NCBI GenBank assembly: GCA_026003075.1
Contig: BPGO01000003.1
Span: 214,025 to 278,024 of the forward strand
Length of the DNA stretch: 64,000 nucleotides
DNA from: Fimbriimonadales bacterium
GTDB lineage: Bacteria; Armatimonadota; Fimbriimonadia; Fimbriimonadales; GBS-DC
Reading direction: 5' to 3'
Part shown: piece after piece, positions 29,327-39,055 of the stretch
Position numbering within the stretch: the stretch's first letter is position 1
Layout: every line of letters begins with the position of its first letter
Notes under the pieces: generated by a model
Seen by the model: only the letters and a program-made list of their open reading frames with translations
Database searches by the model: none
Told to the model about the DNA's origin: nothing
Translations under genes and position numbers: made by a program

Positions 29327-30217
29327 TCACTCCCACTCCTCACAGTGGTTCGGACGGGGATAGCACATCAAGAGCATGCGGTTCGGGTCGCCCTCTTTCG
29401 GACGGCTGGGCCAGCCGAAAAAGCTCGTGCGCCCATGATAGACCCCACCCTGAACCAACCAGACAGGCTTCAATTGCCCGTCTATTGTGGTCGGACGAGC
29501 GGAGAATCGAAGCATATCACCATGCCTTGAAGCATCCGGGCGTAGACGCGCCATAAACGCACGCACATGCCCATCGACGAAACTTGCCTGAACCCGCCCC
29601 TGATAACGCGACTCGTCGCCTGCCATGACACGGTCGGGAACCCCAACCCGGTGCCCATGCCGCGGATCTATACCACTGGCTGGCTCAAACCGCGCTCCAT
29701 CACTGGAGCCGAGCCAACCATCGAACCAAAACCCTGTGCTGGCGGGAAACGGTAAACGCGCGAAACTCACAGAGGGGACTTCAGGATAGGTCGCTGCATT
29801 CACGGTCAGACACCAGTTGGGCATCAAAGCGGCATGAGTCGGTTCACCCGCGCACAACGGCGTGGCGACAGGACGCGCCGTGCGCAACGCGGTCAAATCG
29901 GTCGGCTGAGTCTCCGCTGGACACAACGCGACCCGATAGTCCTTCAAATAGGGCGAGAGACATCCCCACACGGTGCGCAGACACTCACCCGTCTCCCCAC
30001 CAACGCGATAAAATGCCAGTGGGAAACACTCATCGTAATCCTGCGCATACAGCAGGGTCGCCTTACTAATCTGCCGCAAGTTCGAAACGCACACACTTGC
30101 CTTGCTGGTATGGCGCGCCGCCGCAAACACCGGGAATAGCAGTGCGGTCAACACTGCTATAATCGCAATCACTATCAACAGTTCCACCAGAGTTATTCCG
30201 CTCTGTCGGTTATTCAT
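29327..30217 (-). CDS. Prepilin-type N-terminal methylation domain protein (DUF1559/H-X9-DG-like)
   Basis: MNNRQSGITLVELLIVIAIIAVLTALLFPVFAAAR; ASFVDGHVRAF near the C-terminus. Confidence 0.85.
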   Translation of the reverse strand: MNNRQSGITLVELLIVIAIIAVLTALLFPVFAAARHTSKASVCVSNLRQISKATLLYAQDYDECFPLAFYRVGGETGECLRTVWGCLSPYLKDYRVALCPAETQPTDLTALRTARPVATPLCAGEPTHAALMPNWCLTVNAATYPEVPSVSFARLPFPASTGFWFDGWLGSSDGARFEPASGIDPRHGHRVGVPDRVMAGDESRYQGRVQASFVDGHVRAFMARLRPDASRHGDMLRFSARPTTIDGQLKPVWLVQGGVYHGRTSFFGWPSRPKEGDPNRMLLMCYPRPNHCEEWE

Positions 30218-30374
30218 GGAATCACCCCCAAATAGGACACACCACACGCGCCAACGCGCGTATTGGGCTTGGGAAATCACGAAGGTCTTTCGCGGAAGCA
30301 AAAGCAACCTGTGGGGATTATCGGCGCGAGCGAAACGAAACTGGAGTCGGGGCAGCGCCGACTACAAAAGTGGG

Positions 30375-31433
30375 TTAGACATTGAACCGCACATGAATGA
30401 CATCGCCATCGCGCATCAGATACTCTTTCCCAACCAGTTGCACCTTATTCGCTTTGTGCGCTGCTTTCCAACCGCCTGCAGCCAGCACATCGTCCGCATG
30501 GCACACTTCCGCTCGGATAAACCCCCGCGCAAGGTCAGAATGGATGGTCGCTGCAGCCTCTAAGACGGTGGCGCCTTGAGGGATTAACCATGCGCGAGAA
30601 TCGTCGCCAATAGTGTAGAATACCTGAAGGTGGAGTTGTTCATAGACCGTGCGCACCAGTGCAGGCAGCGTCGGCTCCGAGACGCCCATCATGTGCAAAA
30701 ACTCGGCTTGCTCTGTTTCCGTCAGTGCGCGGAGGTCGCGCTCAAAAGTGGCGCAGAGGCTAATCAAGGGGAGTTCGCGCTCGTTGCACAGGGATTGCAA
30801 GTGGCGTAATGGCTCCGAGCGCGTCTCGTTGCCCAGCAGACTCTCGCTGATGTTCGCCACGACCACCATCGGCTTCCGTGCGAGGAACCCAAACCCACGC
30901 AAACGCGGCTCCAAATCAGGGGGAATTTCAAAGGCACGCAACGACTCGCCTGCGCTCACCGCTCGATGCATGCGTTCCAAGAGCGCATGCTCGGCTCGAT
31001 CCGCCGCGCTCTCCTTGTGCGATTGGAACAGTTTCGTCAGTCGCTCGAGGCGGTTCTCAATGACTTGCAAATCCGCGAGGGTGAACTCGTCCAGCCAGAA
31101 TTTCAAGTCGCGCACGGGATCGATAGGGGCGTGATAGGGTGCGTAGGGGCTGTCGAACAGGCGCAACACACACACCAGCGCGTCGCTTTGGCGCGCGAGG
31201 CTAAGGGGCTGGCGCACAGTTTCGGGCTTTTCGGGGTTGAAATCGGGCAGGTCGTCGCGCCACTCAAAAGCGGCATAGGTGATTTTCTTCGCGCCCGCCT
31301 GCTTCGCTAACGCCTCAAAACGCGCATCAGGGATGGGAATGCTTGCCACGCCGTCGCGCGCATGCCCGCCCGACAGCGCCTCGAACAAGGTGGTACGCCC
31401 GCTTAACGGAAATCCGATGAGTGCGATTTTCAT
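30375..31433 (-). CDS. YchF-like TGS-domain protein with degenerate G domain
   Basis: C-terminal ARGFIRAEVCHADDVLAAGGWKAAHKANKVQLVGKEYLMRDGDVIHVRFNV is YchF TGS-like; N-terminal GFPLSGRTTLFEAL replaces the canonical P-loop. Confidence 0.85.
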   Translation of the reverse strand: MKIALIGFPLSGRTTLFEALSGGHARDGVASIPIPDARFEALAKQAGAKKITYAAFEWRDDLPDFNPEKPETVRQPLSLARQSDALVCVLRLFDSPYAPYHAPIDPVRDLKFWLDEFTLADLQVIENRLERLTKLFQSHKESAADRAEHALLERMHRAVSAGESLRAFEIPPDLEPRLRGFGFLARKPMVVVANISESLLGNETRSEPLRHLQSLCNERELPLISLCATFERDLRALTETEQAEFLHMMGVSEPTLPALVRTVYEQLHLQVFYTIGDDSRAWLIPQGATVLEAAATIHSDLARGFIRAEVCHADDVLAAGGWKAAHKANKVQLVGKEYLMRDGDVIHVRFNV

Positions 31434-31570
31434 GGTATAAATTCAACTTGGAGCGAGGGTTTGGGGTGTTGCGAAGGCAGGTACCAGAACCAGTAGACAA
31501 TGAGTGCCAGCGCAAGCGTGAGCGCCAGCATTCGCAACACCTTCGCCCAGATACTTTTCTGGCGGCGCAT
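31430..31570 (-). CDS. Small single-TM protein (46 aa), start-stop overlap with the ychF-like gene
   Basis: MRRQKSIWAKVLRMLALTLALALIVYWFWYLPSQHPKPSLQVEFIP; ATGA overlap with 31433 start; TATATT 7 nt before ATG. Confidence 0.55.
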   Translation of the reverse strand: MRRQKSIWAKVLRMLALTLALALIVYWFWYLPSQHPKPSLQVEFIP

Positions 31571-31666
31571 CGTCTATAATATAGGGGTAGTTCGCGCGGA
31601 AGACGGCAGGAGTCGCCGCCCACGCGCCGAACAAGAGTATACCGTATTGAGGAGGCGACGATTACG

Positions 31667-32476
31667 ATGGAGAAAAGTTGGCGTTTCGGCTTAGCAGTTG
31701 TGGGTGCATCCGCGCTGCTGGTGGGGTTGACGGCGCAGGCACGCCCGCGCCCCGAAATCGCACTGCTGGGCGTGCGTGTCTTTACCCCCGTGACCCAAGT
31801 GGTTCGACAGTTTGGCAATCCGAAGATGGTGACCAACACCCAGGTAACCATTACCGAGTTTCAAGGGCAGCAGCAAGGGGGCGCTCCGTCGGGCGGTTTC
31901 GGCACGGGCGGTGAACAAGGTGGCTTAGGCGCCCCCCCCGGCGCACCCGGCTTTGGCGGTCCATCAGGCGACTTCGGCGGGGGGCAGGGACAAACTCGGA
32001 TCGAGAACGAGATTGTCTATGTCTACCAAGGGAAGGGCGGCTCGACCTATGTGTTTCAGTTCAACAAGGACGGGCGCGTAGTGCAGATCAGCGCCTACGG
32101 ACGCCGTCCTGACCCGCGCGTGAAGACCAGTCGCGGCATCGGGCTGGGCGACCCCTACAGCAAGATTATCACGGCTTACGGCGCGCCTGACGAACATGCC
32201 TTCAACGGCGATGTCTATGCCGTTCGATACAACAAGCTCGGCGTGGCGTTCCAACTGGAGGCCCGCACGAACCGCGTCACAGGAATCTTTGTGGCGGCAG
32301 GCATTCCGACGATGGGTGCAGGCTTTACAGGATTGGGCGCCCAAGGGGGCAGTGGCGGCGGACCGCAAGCGCCTGGCTTGGGCGGCGGTGCCCCCACAGC
32401 ACCTGGCGGACCTCCAGGACGCGGCGGACGCTGGGGCGGTGGCGGCGGTGGTAGCGCCGCGTCACCCCAAATCTGA
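31667..32476 (+). CDS. Hypothetical secreted Gly/Pro-rich protein
   Basis: N-terminal signal-like segment; two G/P/A/Q low-complexity blocks flanking a folded-looking core. Confidence 0.7.
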   Translation: MEKSWRFGLAVVGASALLVGLTAQARPRPEIALLGVRVFTPVTQVVRQFGNPKMVTNTQVTITEFQGQQQGGAPSGGFGTGGEQGGLGAPPGAPGFGGPSGDFGGGQGQTRIENEIVYVYQGKGGSTYVFQFNKDGRVVQISAYGRRPDPRVKTSRGIGLGDPYSKIITAYGAPDEHAFNGDVYAVRYNKLGVAFQLEARTNRVTGIFVAAGIPTMGAGFTGLGAQGGSGGGPQAPGLGGGAPTAPGGPPGRGGRWGGGGGGSAASPQI

Positions 32477-32490
32477 GGAGGCGAACTCAC

Positions 32491-34308
32491 TTGCGCGATC
32501 TGCGCGAGGAAATACGGGATCGAATCGACCTGGTCGAGCTGGTCTCGAACTATGTGTCGCTGGAACGGGCAGGGAAAAACTTCAAGGGACTCTGCCCGTT
32601 CCATACCGAGAAAACGCCCTCATTTCATGTAAGCCCCGCGCTGAACCGATTCCACTGCTTCGGCTGCGGCGCCTCAGGCGACGCCTTCAGCTTCCTGATG
32701 CGCATCGAGGGTATCTCCTTTCGCGAAGCGATGCGCCGCCTCGCCGAGCGCGCCGGAATCGAGCTCCGCGCCGAAGCGCTGCCTCAAGAAGCCCCTGACG
32801 AACGCGAACGCCTGCGCAAACTGGTCTACGCCTCGAACTTTTTCTATCGCCAGTGCCTCAAGCGCACCCCCACCGCGCAGCAGTACCTGTCGGCGCGCGG
32901 CTTGACCCCTGAAACCATCGACGCCTTTGAACTGGGCTACGCGCCCGACGGGTGGGACTACCTGCTTAGATTCCTGCAGCGACACAACTTCAGCCTGCAG
33001 GACGCAGAGGCGGCGGGCTTGCTCAAAGCACGGGAGGACGGCAGCGGCTACTACGACCGCTTCCGCAACCGAATCACTTTTCCCATTCACGACGCTTCGG
33101 GGCGCGTGATCGCGTTCGGCGCCCGCACGATGGGCAACGAGGAGCCGAAATACCTCAACAGCCCCGAAACACCGCTGTTCGAGAAACGCAACACTTTCTA
33201 CGGCTGGCATCGTGCGCGGGGGGAAATCCTCCAACGGCGTGCTGCGATTATCGTCGAGGGCTATCTCGATTTGATTATGCTCCATCAATACGGCTTTACC
33301 CATAGCCTGGCGACTCTGGGTACCGCGTTCACAGACGACCACGCGTCGCGCCTAAAACGCCTCGCAGACCGCGTGTACCTGATGTTCGACTCCGACTCTG
33401 CGGGTGTGCGTGCGGCGCTGCGTGCGGGCGAGATCCTACTGCAGGCAGGGATCCCGACGCTGGTCGTCCGCCTACCTCAAGGCGAAGACCCCGACAGCCT
33501 GCTGCGGACGCACGGCGCAGAGGCGTTGCAACGCGCCTTAGACCAGGCGACTCCGATTGCCCTGTTCGGCATCGAGCAGATTATTCGTGAAGTCGCGGGG
33601 GAGCGCAATCCTCTGGAGCTGGAGCCTTCCTTCAAGGCGCAGATTGTGGCGCGTGGGCTGGAGTGGGCGGCGAGTCTCCCCAGCGAACTCGAGCGGTTGA
33701 CCTGCCTGGAACGGCTCGCACCCTTCACGCCCCTCTATCAAACTCAAATGCATGCCGCGCTGCCCGCCTTGCAACAGGAGCTGCGCCGAGTACAACGCGC
33801 ACGCCGACGCACGCGCGTTGCCGCCCCCAATTCCGCCTCCGCCCTCGCGCCCCCACCGACAGCGTCCCTACTGCGGCACATCCCCAAAGCGGTTTTCCAA
33901 GCGGAAAGTGAGACCTTGCGTGCCACGCTTTATCGCGACTCGGCACCCGTCGCGATGGAAAACCTCCCCACCATCGAGTGGCAAGTCCCTCTACACGCCC
34001 AATTAGCAGAACGCCTATGCGCCCTGCCCAAGCCCCCGTGCGATTATGAACCCGCGGAACTCCTTCAACTCATCGAGGAGGAGCCACTGCGAGACCTGCT
34101 CACGGCTCTGCTCTTGCAGGAATCCCCACCAATGACGCTCGAATGGGCGACGGGCTGTATCCAGCGACTGAAGGAATATGCCCTGCGCCGAAAACGCCTA
34201 CGACTGGCGGCGGAACTCACCCAACAACCGCCCCACGAAAACATTGACCCCCAAAGCGCCGAAAAATTGCAGGAATACTGGCGCATCCGCGTCGAATCTA
34301 TAAAGTAA
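32491..34308 (+). CDS. dnaG: DNA primase
   Basis: [38 protein letters not shown] zinc domain; [47 protein letters not shown]. Confidence 0.97.
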   Translation: MRDLREEIRDRIDLVELVSNYVSLERAGKNFKGLCPFHTEKTPSFHVSPALNRFHCFGCGASGDAFSFLMRIEGISFREAMRRLAERAGIELRAEALPQEAPDERERLRKLVYASNFFYRQCLKRTPTAQQYLSARGLTPETIDAFELGYAPDGWDYLLRFLQRHNFSLQDAEAAGLLKAREDGSGYYDRFRNRITFPIHDASGRVIAFGARTMGNEEPKYLNSPETPLFEKRNTFYGWHRARGEILQRRAAIIVEGYLDLIMLHQYGFTHSLATLGTAFTDDHASRLKRLADRVYLMFDSDSAGVRAALRAGEILLQAGIPTLVVRLPQGEDPDSLLRTHGAEALQRALDQATPIALFGIEQIIREVAGERNPLELEPSFKAQIVARGLEWAASLPSELERLTCLERLAPFTPLYQTQMHAALPALQQELRRVQRARRRTRVAAPNSASALAPPPTASLLRHIPKAVFQAESETLRATLYRDSAPVAMENLPTIEWQVPLHAQLAERLCALPKPPCDYEPAELLQLIEEEPLRDLLTALLLQESPPMTLEWATGCIQRLKEYALRRKRLRLAAELTQQPPHENIDPQSAEKLQEYWRIRVESIK

Positions 34309-34322
34309 AGGGAGGTTGCCCT

Positions 34323-35360
34323 ATGGATGACTGGCTGAAATCTTCGCATGAGCTGCATGCGTTAATCGAGAGCGGACGACAACGGGGCTATATTACGATC
34401 GAAGCATTGCTTGAAGCGCTGCCGGAAATCGAAATCGATCCTGAAGCCATCGAGTCGGTATTGGCACATCTCGAATCGCATGGGGTGCGCGTGTTGGGTG
34501 AGGAGGACGCAGCGGAGCGTGAACTGCGCCAACTGTCGGAGCGTGCCGAGCAGTTCATCGAGGAAGTGGAGCGCGAGACGCTGGAGGATGCCGTGCAATG
34601 GTGGGCGCAGCAAGCGGCACGAGCACCACGCCTCACGCCCGAACAGGAGCATGAACTGGCAGTGCGCGCCGCCGAAGGCGACGAACACGCCCGCGAACAG
34701 CTCGTGCAGGCGAACCTGCGCCTCGTCATCTCCATCGCCAAACACTACACAGGACGCGGATTGTCTATGATCGACTTGATTCAAGAGGGCAATCTGGGGC
34801 TGATGCGTGCGGCAACACAGTACGACCCGAAACGCGGCAATCGGTTCAGCACCTATGCCACTTGGTGGATACGCCAGGCAATCTCACGCGCACTGCAGGA
34901 ACAAGCCGCGCTCATCCGTGTACCGCAACATATGACAAAAACGCTCCAGCAAGTGCGTCAAACCGCAGCCCTGCTCCAGCAAGAACTTGGACGCGAGCCG
35001 ACCGTTCACGAAGTGGCGCATCGTGCGAAACTCACTCCCGAACAGGTGCGTGAGCTGATGTATGCCATCGCGAAACCCATCTCGCTGGAGATGCCCATCA
35101 ACGATAGCGACGGCTCTGTGCTGGGCGATATTATTGCCGCGGAAACTGCCGAGGAGTGGGAACAAGCCATCGACTGGGAAAGCCTGATGCAACACCTGAA
35201 CGAACGCGAGAAAGCGGTCATACGCCTCCGTTATGGGCTTGCGGGCGAGCCACCGATGACCCTCGAAGAGGTCGGCAAGCGGCTCGGCTTGAGCAAAGAA
35301 CGCGTGCGACAGCTCGAATCACGCGCGATCCAGAAAATGCAGGAGGCAGCACGCGCCTAA
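34323..35360 (+). CDS. rpoD: RNA polymerase primary sigma factor (RpoD/SigA)
   Basis: [35 protein letters not shown] and [27 protein letters not shown]. Confidence 0.96.
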   Translation: MDDWLKSSHELHALIESGRQRGYITIEALLEALPEIEIDPEAIESVLAHLESHGVRVLGEEDAAERELRQLSERAEQFIEEVERETLEDAVQWWAQQAARAPRLTPEQEHELAVRAAEGDEHAREQLVQANLRLVISIAKHYTGRGLSMIDLIQEGNLGLMRAATQYDPKRGNRFSTYATWWIRQAISRALQEQAALIRVPQHMTKTLQQVRQTAALLQQELGREPTVHEVAHRAKLTPEQVRELMYAIAKPISLEMPINDSDGSVLGDIIAAETAEEWEQAIDWESLMQHLNEREKAVIRLRYGLAGEPPMTLEEVGKRLGLSKERVRQLESRAIQKMQEAARA

Positions 35361-35361
35361 A

Positions 35362-35871
35362 ATGCCGTCAGGCAAGGTACACGATTGGGTCACTATCGGT
35401 ACCGCGCTGGGGGCTATCCCCCTCACCGGGATGTACCTGCCCCCCGAAACGCGCCCCTTAGCATGGCTGGCAATCGCCAGCTACACCTTTTCAGGCATCT
35501 GGCTCTCCAGCGATTTGGATGTGCAATCCAGCGCGTACCGCCGCTGGGGACCGTTGCGCTTCCTCTGGCTTCCCTATCAGAAGCTGGTCCCCCATCGCAG
35601 CTGGATCTCCCACGGGTTGGGCGTCGGTCCCATCCTGCGTGTGGCGTACTTGGTTGGGGTAATCGTCGTGCTGATTATGGGAGTGAACTGGCTTCTGGCG
35701 CGAATCGGGTTGGCGCTGCAGGTAGACCCACACAGTTGGCTGCTGCACGCCACCGACTGGGTGTTCACCTATCAGCGTGAGGTATGGGCGCTCCTCATCG
35801 GCTTGGTGGCAGGTGGCGCAGCGCACTCGTTGCTCGACTTCGCACACACTCGGCTCAAACGGTGGTTCTAA
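35362..35871 (+). CDS. Metal-binding DUF2227-like membrane protein
   Basis: MPSGKVHDWVTIGTALG ... SSDLDVQSSAYRRWGPLRFLWLPYQKLVPHRSWISHG. Confidence 0.75.
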   Translation: MPSGKVHDWVTIGTALGAIPLTGMYLPPETRPLAWLAIASYTFSGIWLSSDLDVQSSAYRRWGPLRFLWLPYQKLVPHRSWISHGLGVGPILRVAYLVGVIVVLIMGVNWLLARIGLALQVDPHSWLLHATDWVFTYQREVWALLIGLVAGGAAHSLLDFAHTRLKRWF

Positions 35872-36563
35872 TGGAATCGACGCGCTACACAACCATTCGC
35901 GAGTTGCCCCCCGAAGAGCGTCCCCGTGAAAAGCTGGCGCATTGGGGCGCGTCCACCCTGCACGAGTACGAACTGCTGGCAATCCTGCTGCGCACAGGCA
36001 CAACGCACATGTCCGCGCTGCAGCTGGCACAGTATCTACTTCACAAGTTCGGCGGGGTACGCGGCGTAATGCACGCCAGCGTGCAGGAACTGGCGACCAT
36101 CAAGGGCATGGGGCTGGCGAAAGCCACCCAAATCGCCGCCGCAATGGAGTTGGGCAGGCGAGTCGCACTCAGCCAGTTCCACGAGCGTCCCCAAATCCGC
36201 TCGCCCGAAGATGTCTATCAACTCATGCACATGCATCTGCTCGGCGAACGACGAGAGCACTTCCTTGCGGTCATGCTGGACACCAAAAACCGCGTGCTGC
36301 GCACCGAGACCATCTCCATCGGCACGCTGGACAGCAGCCTCGTCCATCCGCGCGAAGTGTATCGCGTCGTGATTCGGGAAGGGGCAGCGAGCTGGATCGC
36401 CGTGCATAACCATCCCAGCGGCGACCCAACACCCAGCCCCGAAGACATCGCCATTACCCAACGCCTAAAGCAAGCAGGTGAACTGCTCGGCGTTGAACTG
36501 CTGGATCACCTCATCCTCGGCGACGGAAACTATACCAGTTTGCGCGAAAAAGGCTACCTCTAA
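35871..36563 (+). CDS. radC: RadC family (JAB/MPN domain) protein
   Basis: ELPPEERPREKLAHWGASTLHEYELLAILLRTGT; HNHPSGDPTPSPEDIAITQRLKQAGELLGVELLDHLILGDG. Start overlaps the previous stop (TAATGG). Confidence 0.95.
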   Translation: MESTRYTTIRELPPEERPREKLAHWGASTLHEYELLAILLRTGTTHMSALQLAQYLLHKFGGVRGVMHASVQELATIKGMGLAKATQIAAAMELGRRVALSQFHERPQIRSPEDVYQLMHMHLLGERREHFLAVMLDTKNRVLRTETISIGTLDSSLVHPREVYRVVIREGAASWIAVHNHPSGDPTPSPEDIAITQRLKQAGELLGVELLDHLILGDGNYTSLREKGYL

Positions 36564-36607
36564 GCCCCGAAGTGTGCTATAATAGAAGCGCGGGAAAGGA
36601 GCCTATA

Positions 36608-37945
36608 ATGATGAGGAAGCTAACGAGTCTGTTCGGTTGCATTGGCTTGACGCTAATGCTCGGCGTAGCGCAGCCGCCGGTCATCGACTTTTTTACGGAT
36701 ACGGAAGCAAATAACACTCTCAGCACAGCGCAGAATCTCGGCGTTGTGGGGATAGATTCCAACAACACGCGCCGTATGAAAGTCGTGCGCGGGCTGATTA
36801 ATCCCGATGGGGACTATGACTGGTTCCGCGTCGACCTCGCTCAAACCGGCACCTACTCGTTTCGGGTGGATTGCACGCTGGATGCGGTCCTTGCGTTGTA
36901 CAACGCCAGCGGCACGCTCATCGTAGAAAACGATGACGACGAGATCGGAAACAACAATCGGGGCAATCGCGACACCTCGTTCACGAACGCCGATCCAGGC
37001 ATCACGACCTCGTTGAACGCGGGAACCTACTACCTGCGGGTGCGCTCCATCGCCGAATCGGGGGTGTTGGCGCGGTTTCGGTATACCCTGCGCGTGTTCG
37101 ACGGCAGCACCGCGCCCGACTACGACCCCTACGAGGTGAGCGGCACGAACGATACCTTCGCAACCGCAACGGATCTCGGCAACTTGGCAGACGATTTCAC
37201 GCTGGTAGAGAATGCGTTCCTGCGCTATCGCGCCACCGATTTGGACTACTACCGCATCGAAATCGGCGAAGGGAACATGACTGTGAGAACTCTCGGCGCG
37301 ACCGATACCATCCTCACCATCTACGACTCGGCGTTCAACCCGCTGGCGAACAACGACGACGATTCGCACGACCCGTTCAACCCCTTCACTTCGCGCATAA
37401 CGCTGGGCAACCTGCCCGCAGGGATCTACTACATTCGAGTGGAAGGCTATAACTATTCTGGGGGACGCGCCGGCGGCTGGTACGATCTGCTCATCACCGA
37501 CTACAGCCCCGTGCGACGCTTGATTTCCGGACAAGTCAACTTCGACCGCCAGAACCTTTCTCTGGTGCCGTTCCAGATGGAGATTTATCAGGCAGGAACG
37601 CAGAACCTGCAATCGCAGCGCACCTTCTATACGAATAACGCGGGGCAGTTCACCACCTACACGGCAGTGATGAGCGGCACGGTGGATATTGCCGTGCGCG
37701 CCCCAACCAGCCTGCGACGCATCCTGCGCGGTATCTCACTCAACAGCGATGTGTCGGGCTTGGTGTTCAACCTGGTGAACGGCGACCTCAACCAAGACAA
37801 TGTAATTGATGACGCTGACCTGCTGACAGTGTTATTCAGCTTCGGCGCCAATGACCCCGACGCCGATCTGAACGGCGACGGTGTAGTAGATGACGCCGAT
37901 CTGCTCATCGTACTGTTCAACTTCGGCGCCGTGGGCGACAACTAA
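36608..37945 (+). CDS. Secreted PPC-domain protein with C-terminal dockerin-like repeat
   Basis: Signal peptide; two PPC-like domains (DYDWFRVDLAQTGTYSFRV; DLDYYRIEIGEGNMTVRTLG); GDLNQDNVIDDADLLTVLFSFG / ADLNGDGVVDDADLLIVLFNFG. Confidence 0.85.
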   Translation: MMRKLTSLFGCIGLTLMLGVAQPPVIDFFTDTEANNTLSTAQNLGVVGIDSNNTRRMKVVRGLINPDGDYDWFRVDLAQTGTYSFRVDCTLDAVLALYNASGTLIVENDDDEIGNNNRGNRDTSFTNADPGITTSLNAGTYYLRVRSIAESGVLARFRYTLRVFDGSTAPDYDPYEVSGTNDTFATATDLGNLADDFTLVENAFLRYRATDLDYYRIEIGEGNMTVRTLGATDTILTIYDSAFNPLANNDDDSHDPFNPFTSRITLGNLPAGIYYIRVEGYNYSGGRAGGWYDLLITDYSPVRRLISGQVNFDRQNLSLVPFQMEIYQAGTQNLQSQRTFYTNNAGQFTTYTAVMSGTVDIAVRAPTSLRRILRGISLNSDVSGLVFNLVNGDLNQDNVIDDADLLTVLFSFGANDPDADLNGDGVVDDADLLIVLFNFGAVGDN

Positions 37946-37966
37946 CCCCCCAGGGAGTGTGTAGCG

Positions 37967-39055
37967 TTGCTGGCGGTGCAATTCGGAGCGGGCAAGATTG
38001 GGCGCGGGTTCCTCGCGCAGCTCTATGCCCGCTCCGGCTTCGAGACGGTGTTCATCGAAGCACGCCCTGAAGTGGTGGAGAGCCTCAACCGCCACAAATA
38101 CTGCTGGATTGAGTGGACGGACGGCGCGCGCGAAACGATTGCGCCCGTTTCGGCGATCCTCGCTTCCGACACGAAGGCGGTCGCCGAGGCGTTTGCCCAC
38201 TGCGCCGTCGCTTCCACCGCGGTCGGTCTGAGCGCGCTTCCGAGCCTTGCGCCACCGATTGCTGCGGGTTTGCGCCACCGTGCCTCAGTGAACCCCCAAC
38301 CCCTCAATCTGCTCTTAGGCGAAAACGCCGTGAACGCAGACGCTGTCCTGCGCGACGCCTTGCTCAACGCCTTGAACCCCGAGGAACACCCGTTGCTGGA
38401 CAAACTCGGCTTGGTGCGCTGCATTATCGGGCGTCAGGCGGTGGCGGAACTGCCAGGCGACCCACCGGGTGTGCGCGTCGATCGCTATAGCAAACTCCCC
38501 GTCGATGCCGACGCGCTCCTCGGCGAGCCTCCGCCCATCGTGGGGCTGCAGCCCGTGCGCCCGTTCGAAGTTTACATGCAGCGTAAACTCTATCTCCATA
38601 ACGGCTTGCACGCGCTGCTTGCCTATCTGGGCGCGCAGCGGGGCTACCGTACGATTCAGCAGGCATTGCAAGACCCCGAAATCCACGCGCTGTTCGTGCA
38701 AGGGGCGAATGCCCTTGCCCGCGCCTTCATGAAGAAGCACCCCTTCGACCCCGAGGAACACTACGCCGCGGTGGCGGATATTCTCGCACGAATTCAAGAC
38801 CCCCACTTGGACGATCCAATTGCCCGTGTGGCGTGCGAACCCTTACGCAAACTCCGCCCCGACGACAGGCTGGTGGGAGCCTACCGACTCCTGCAGGAGC
38901 AAGGAGAAGACCCGACCCCGTTCCGCAAAGCCATCCTCGCAGCGCTGGCGTACAACGATCCCAACGACCCCGAATCGCAGCAACTCCAGCAAATGATTCG
39001 CGAACACGGTACCGAGTGGGTGCTGCGGCAGTGGTGTGGGCTGGAACGGATTTAG
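37967..39055 (+). CDS. mtlD: Mannitol-1-phosphate 5-dehydrogenase-like protein
   Basis: QFGAGKIGRGFLAQLYARSGFETVFIE Rossmann motif; KLYLHNGLHALLAYLGAQRG catalytic signature; TTG start. Confidence 0.8.
   Translation: MLAVQFGAGKIGRGFLAQLYARSGFETVFIEARPEVVESLNRHKYCWIEWTDGARETIAPVSAILASDTKAVAEAFAHCAVASTAVGLSALPSLAPPIAAGLRHRASVNPQPLNLLLGENAVNADAVLRDALLNALNPEEHPLLDKLGLVRCIIGRQAVAELPGDPPGVRVDRYSKLPVDADALLGEPPPIVGLQPVRPFEVYMQRKLYLHNGLHALLAYLGAQRGYRTIQQALQDPEIHALFVQGANALARAFMKKHPFDPEEHYAAVADILARIQDPHLDDPIARVACEPLRKLRPDDRLVGAYRLLQEQGEDPTPFRKAILAALAYNDPNDPESQQLQQMIREHGTEWVLRQWCGLERI

Noticed and set aside
31327-31851. 174-aa minus ORF across ychF start and the next gene
   Set aside because: Arg/Ser-rich shadow frame; the region is better explained by the ychF-like gene, the 46-aa ORF and the plus-strand secreted protein.
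36653-37612. 319-aa minus ORF opposite the PPC/dockerin gene
   Set aside because: The plus-strand protein has signal peptide, PPC and dockerin motifs; the antisense frame has none.
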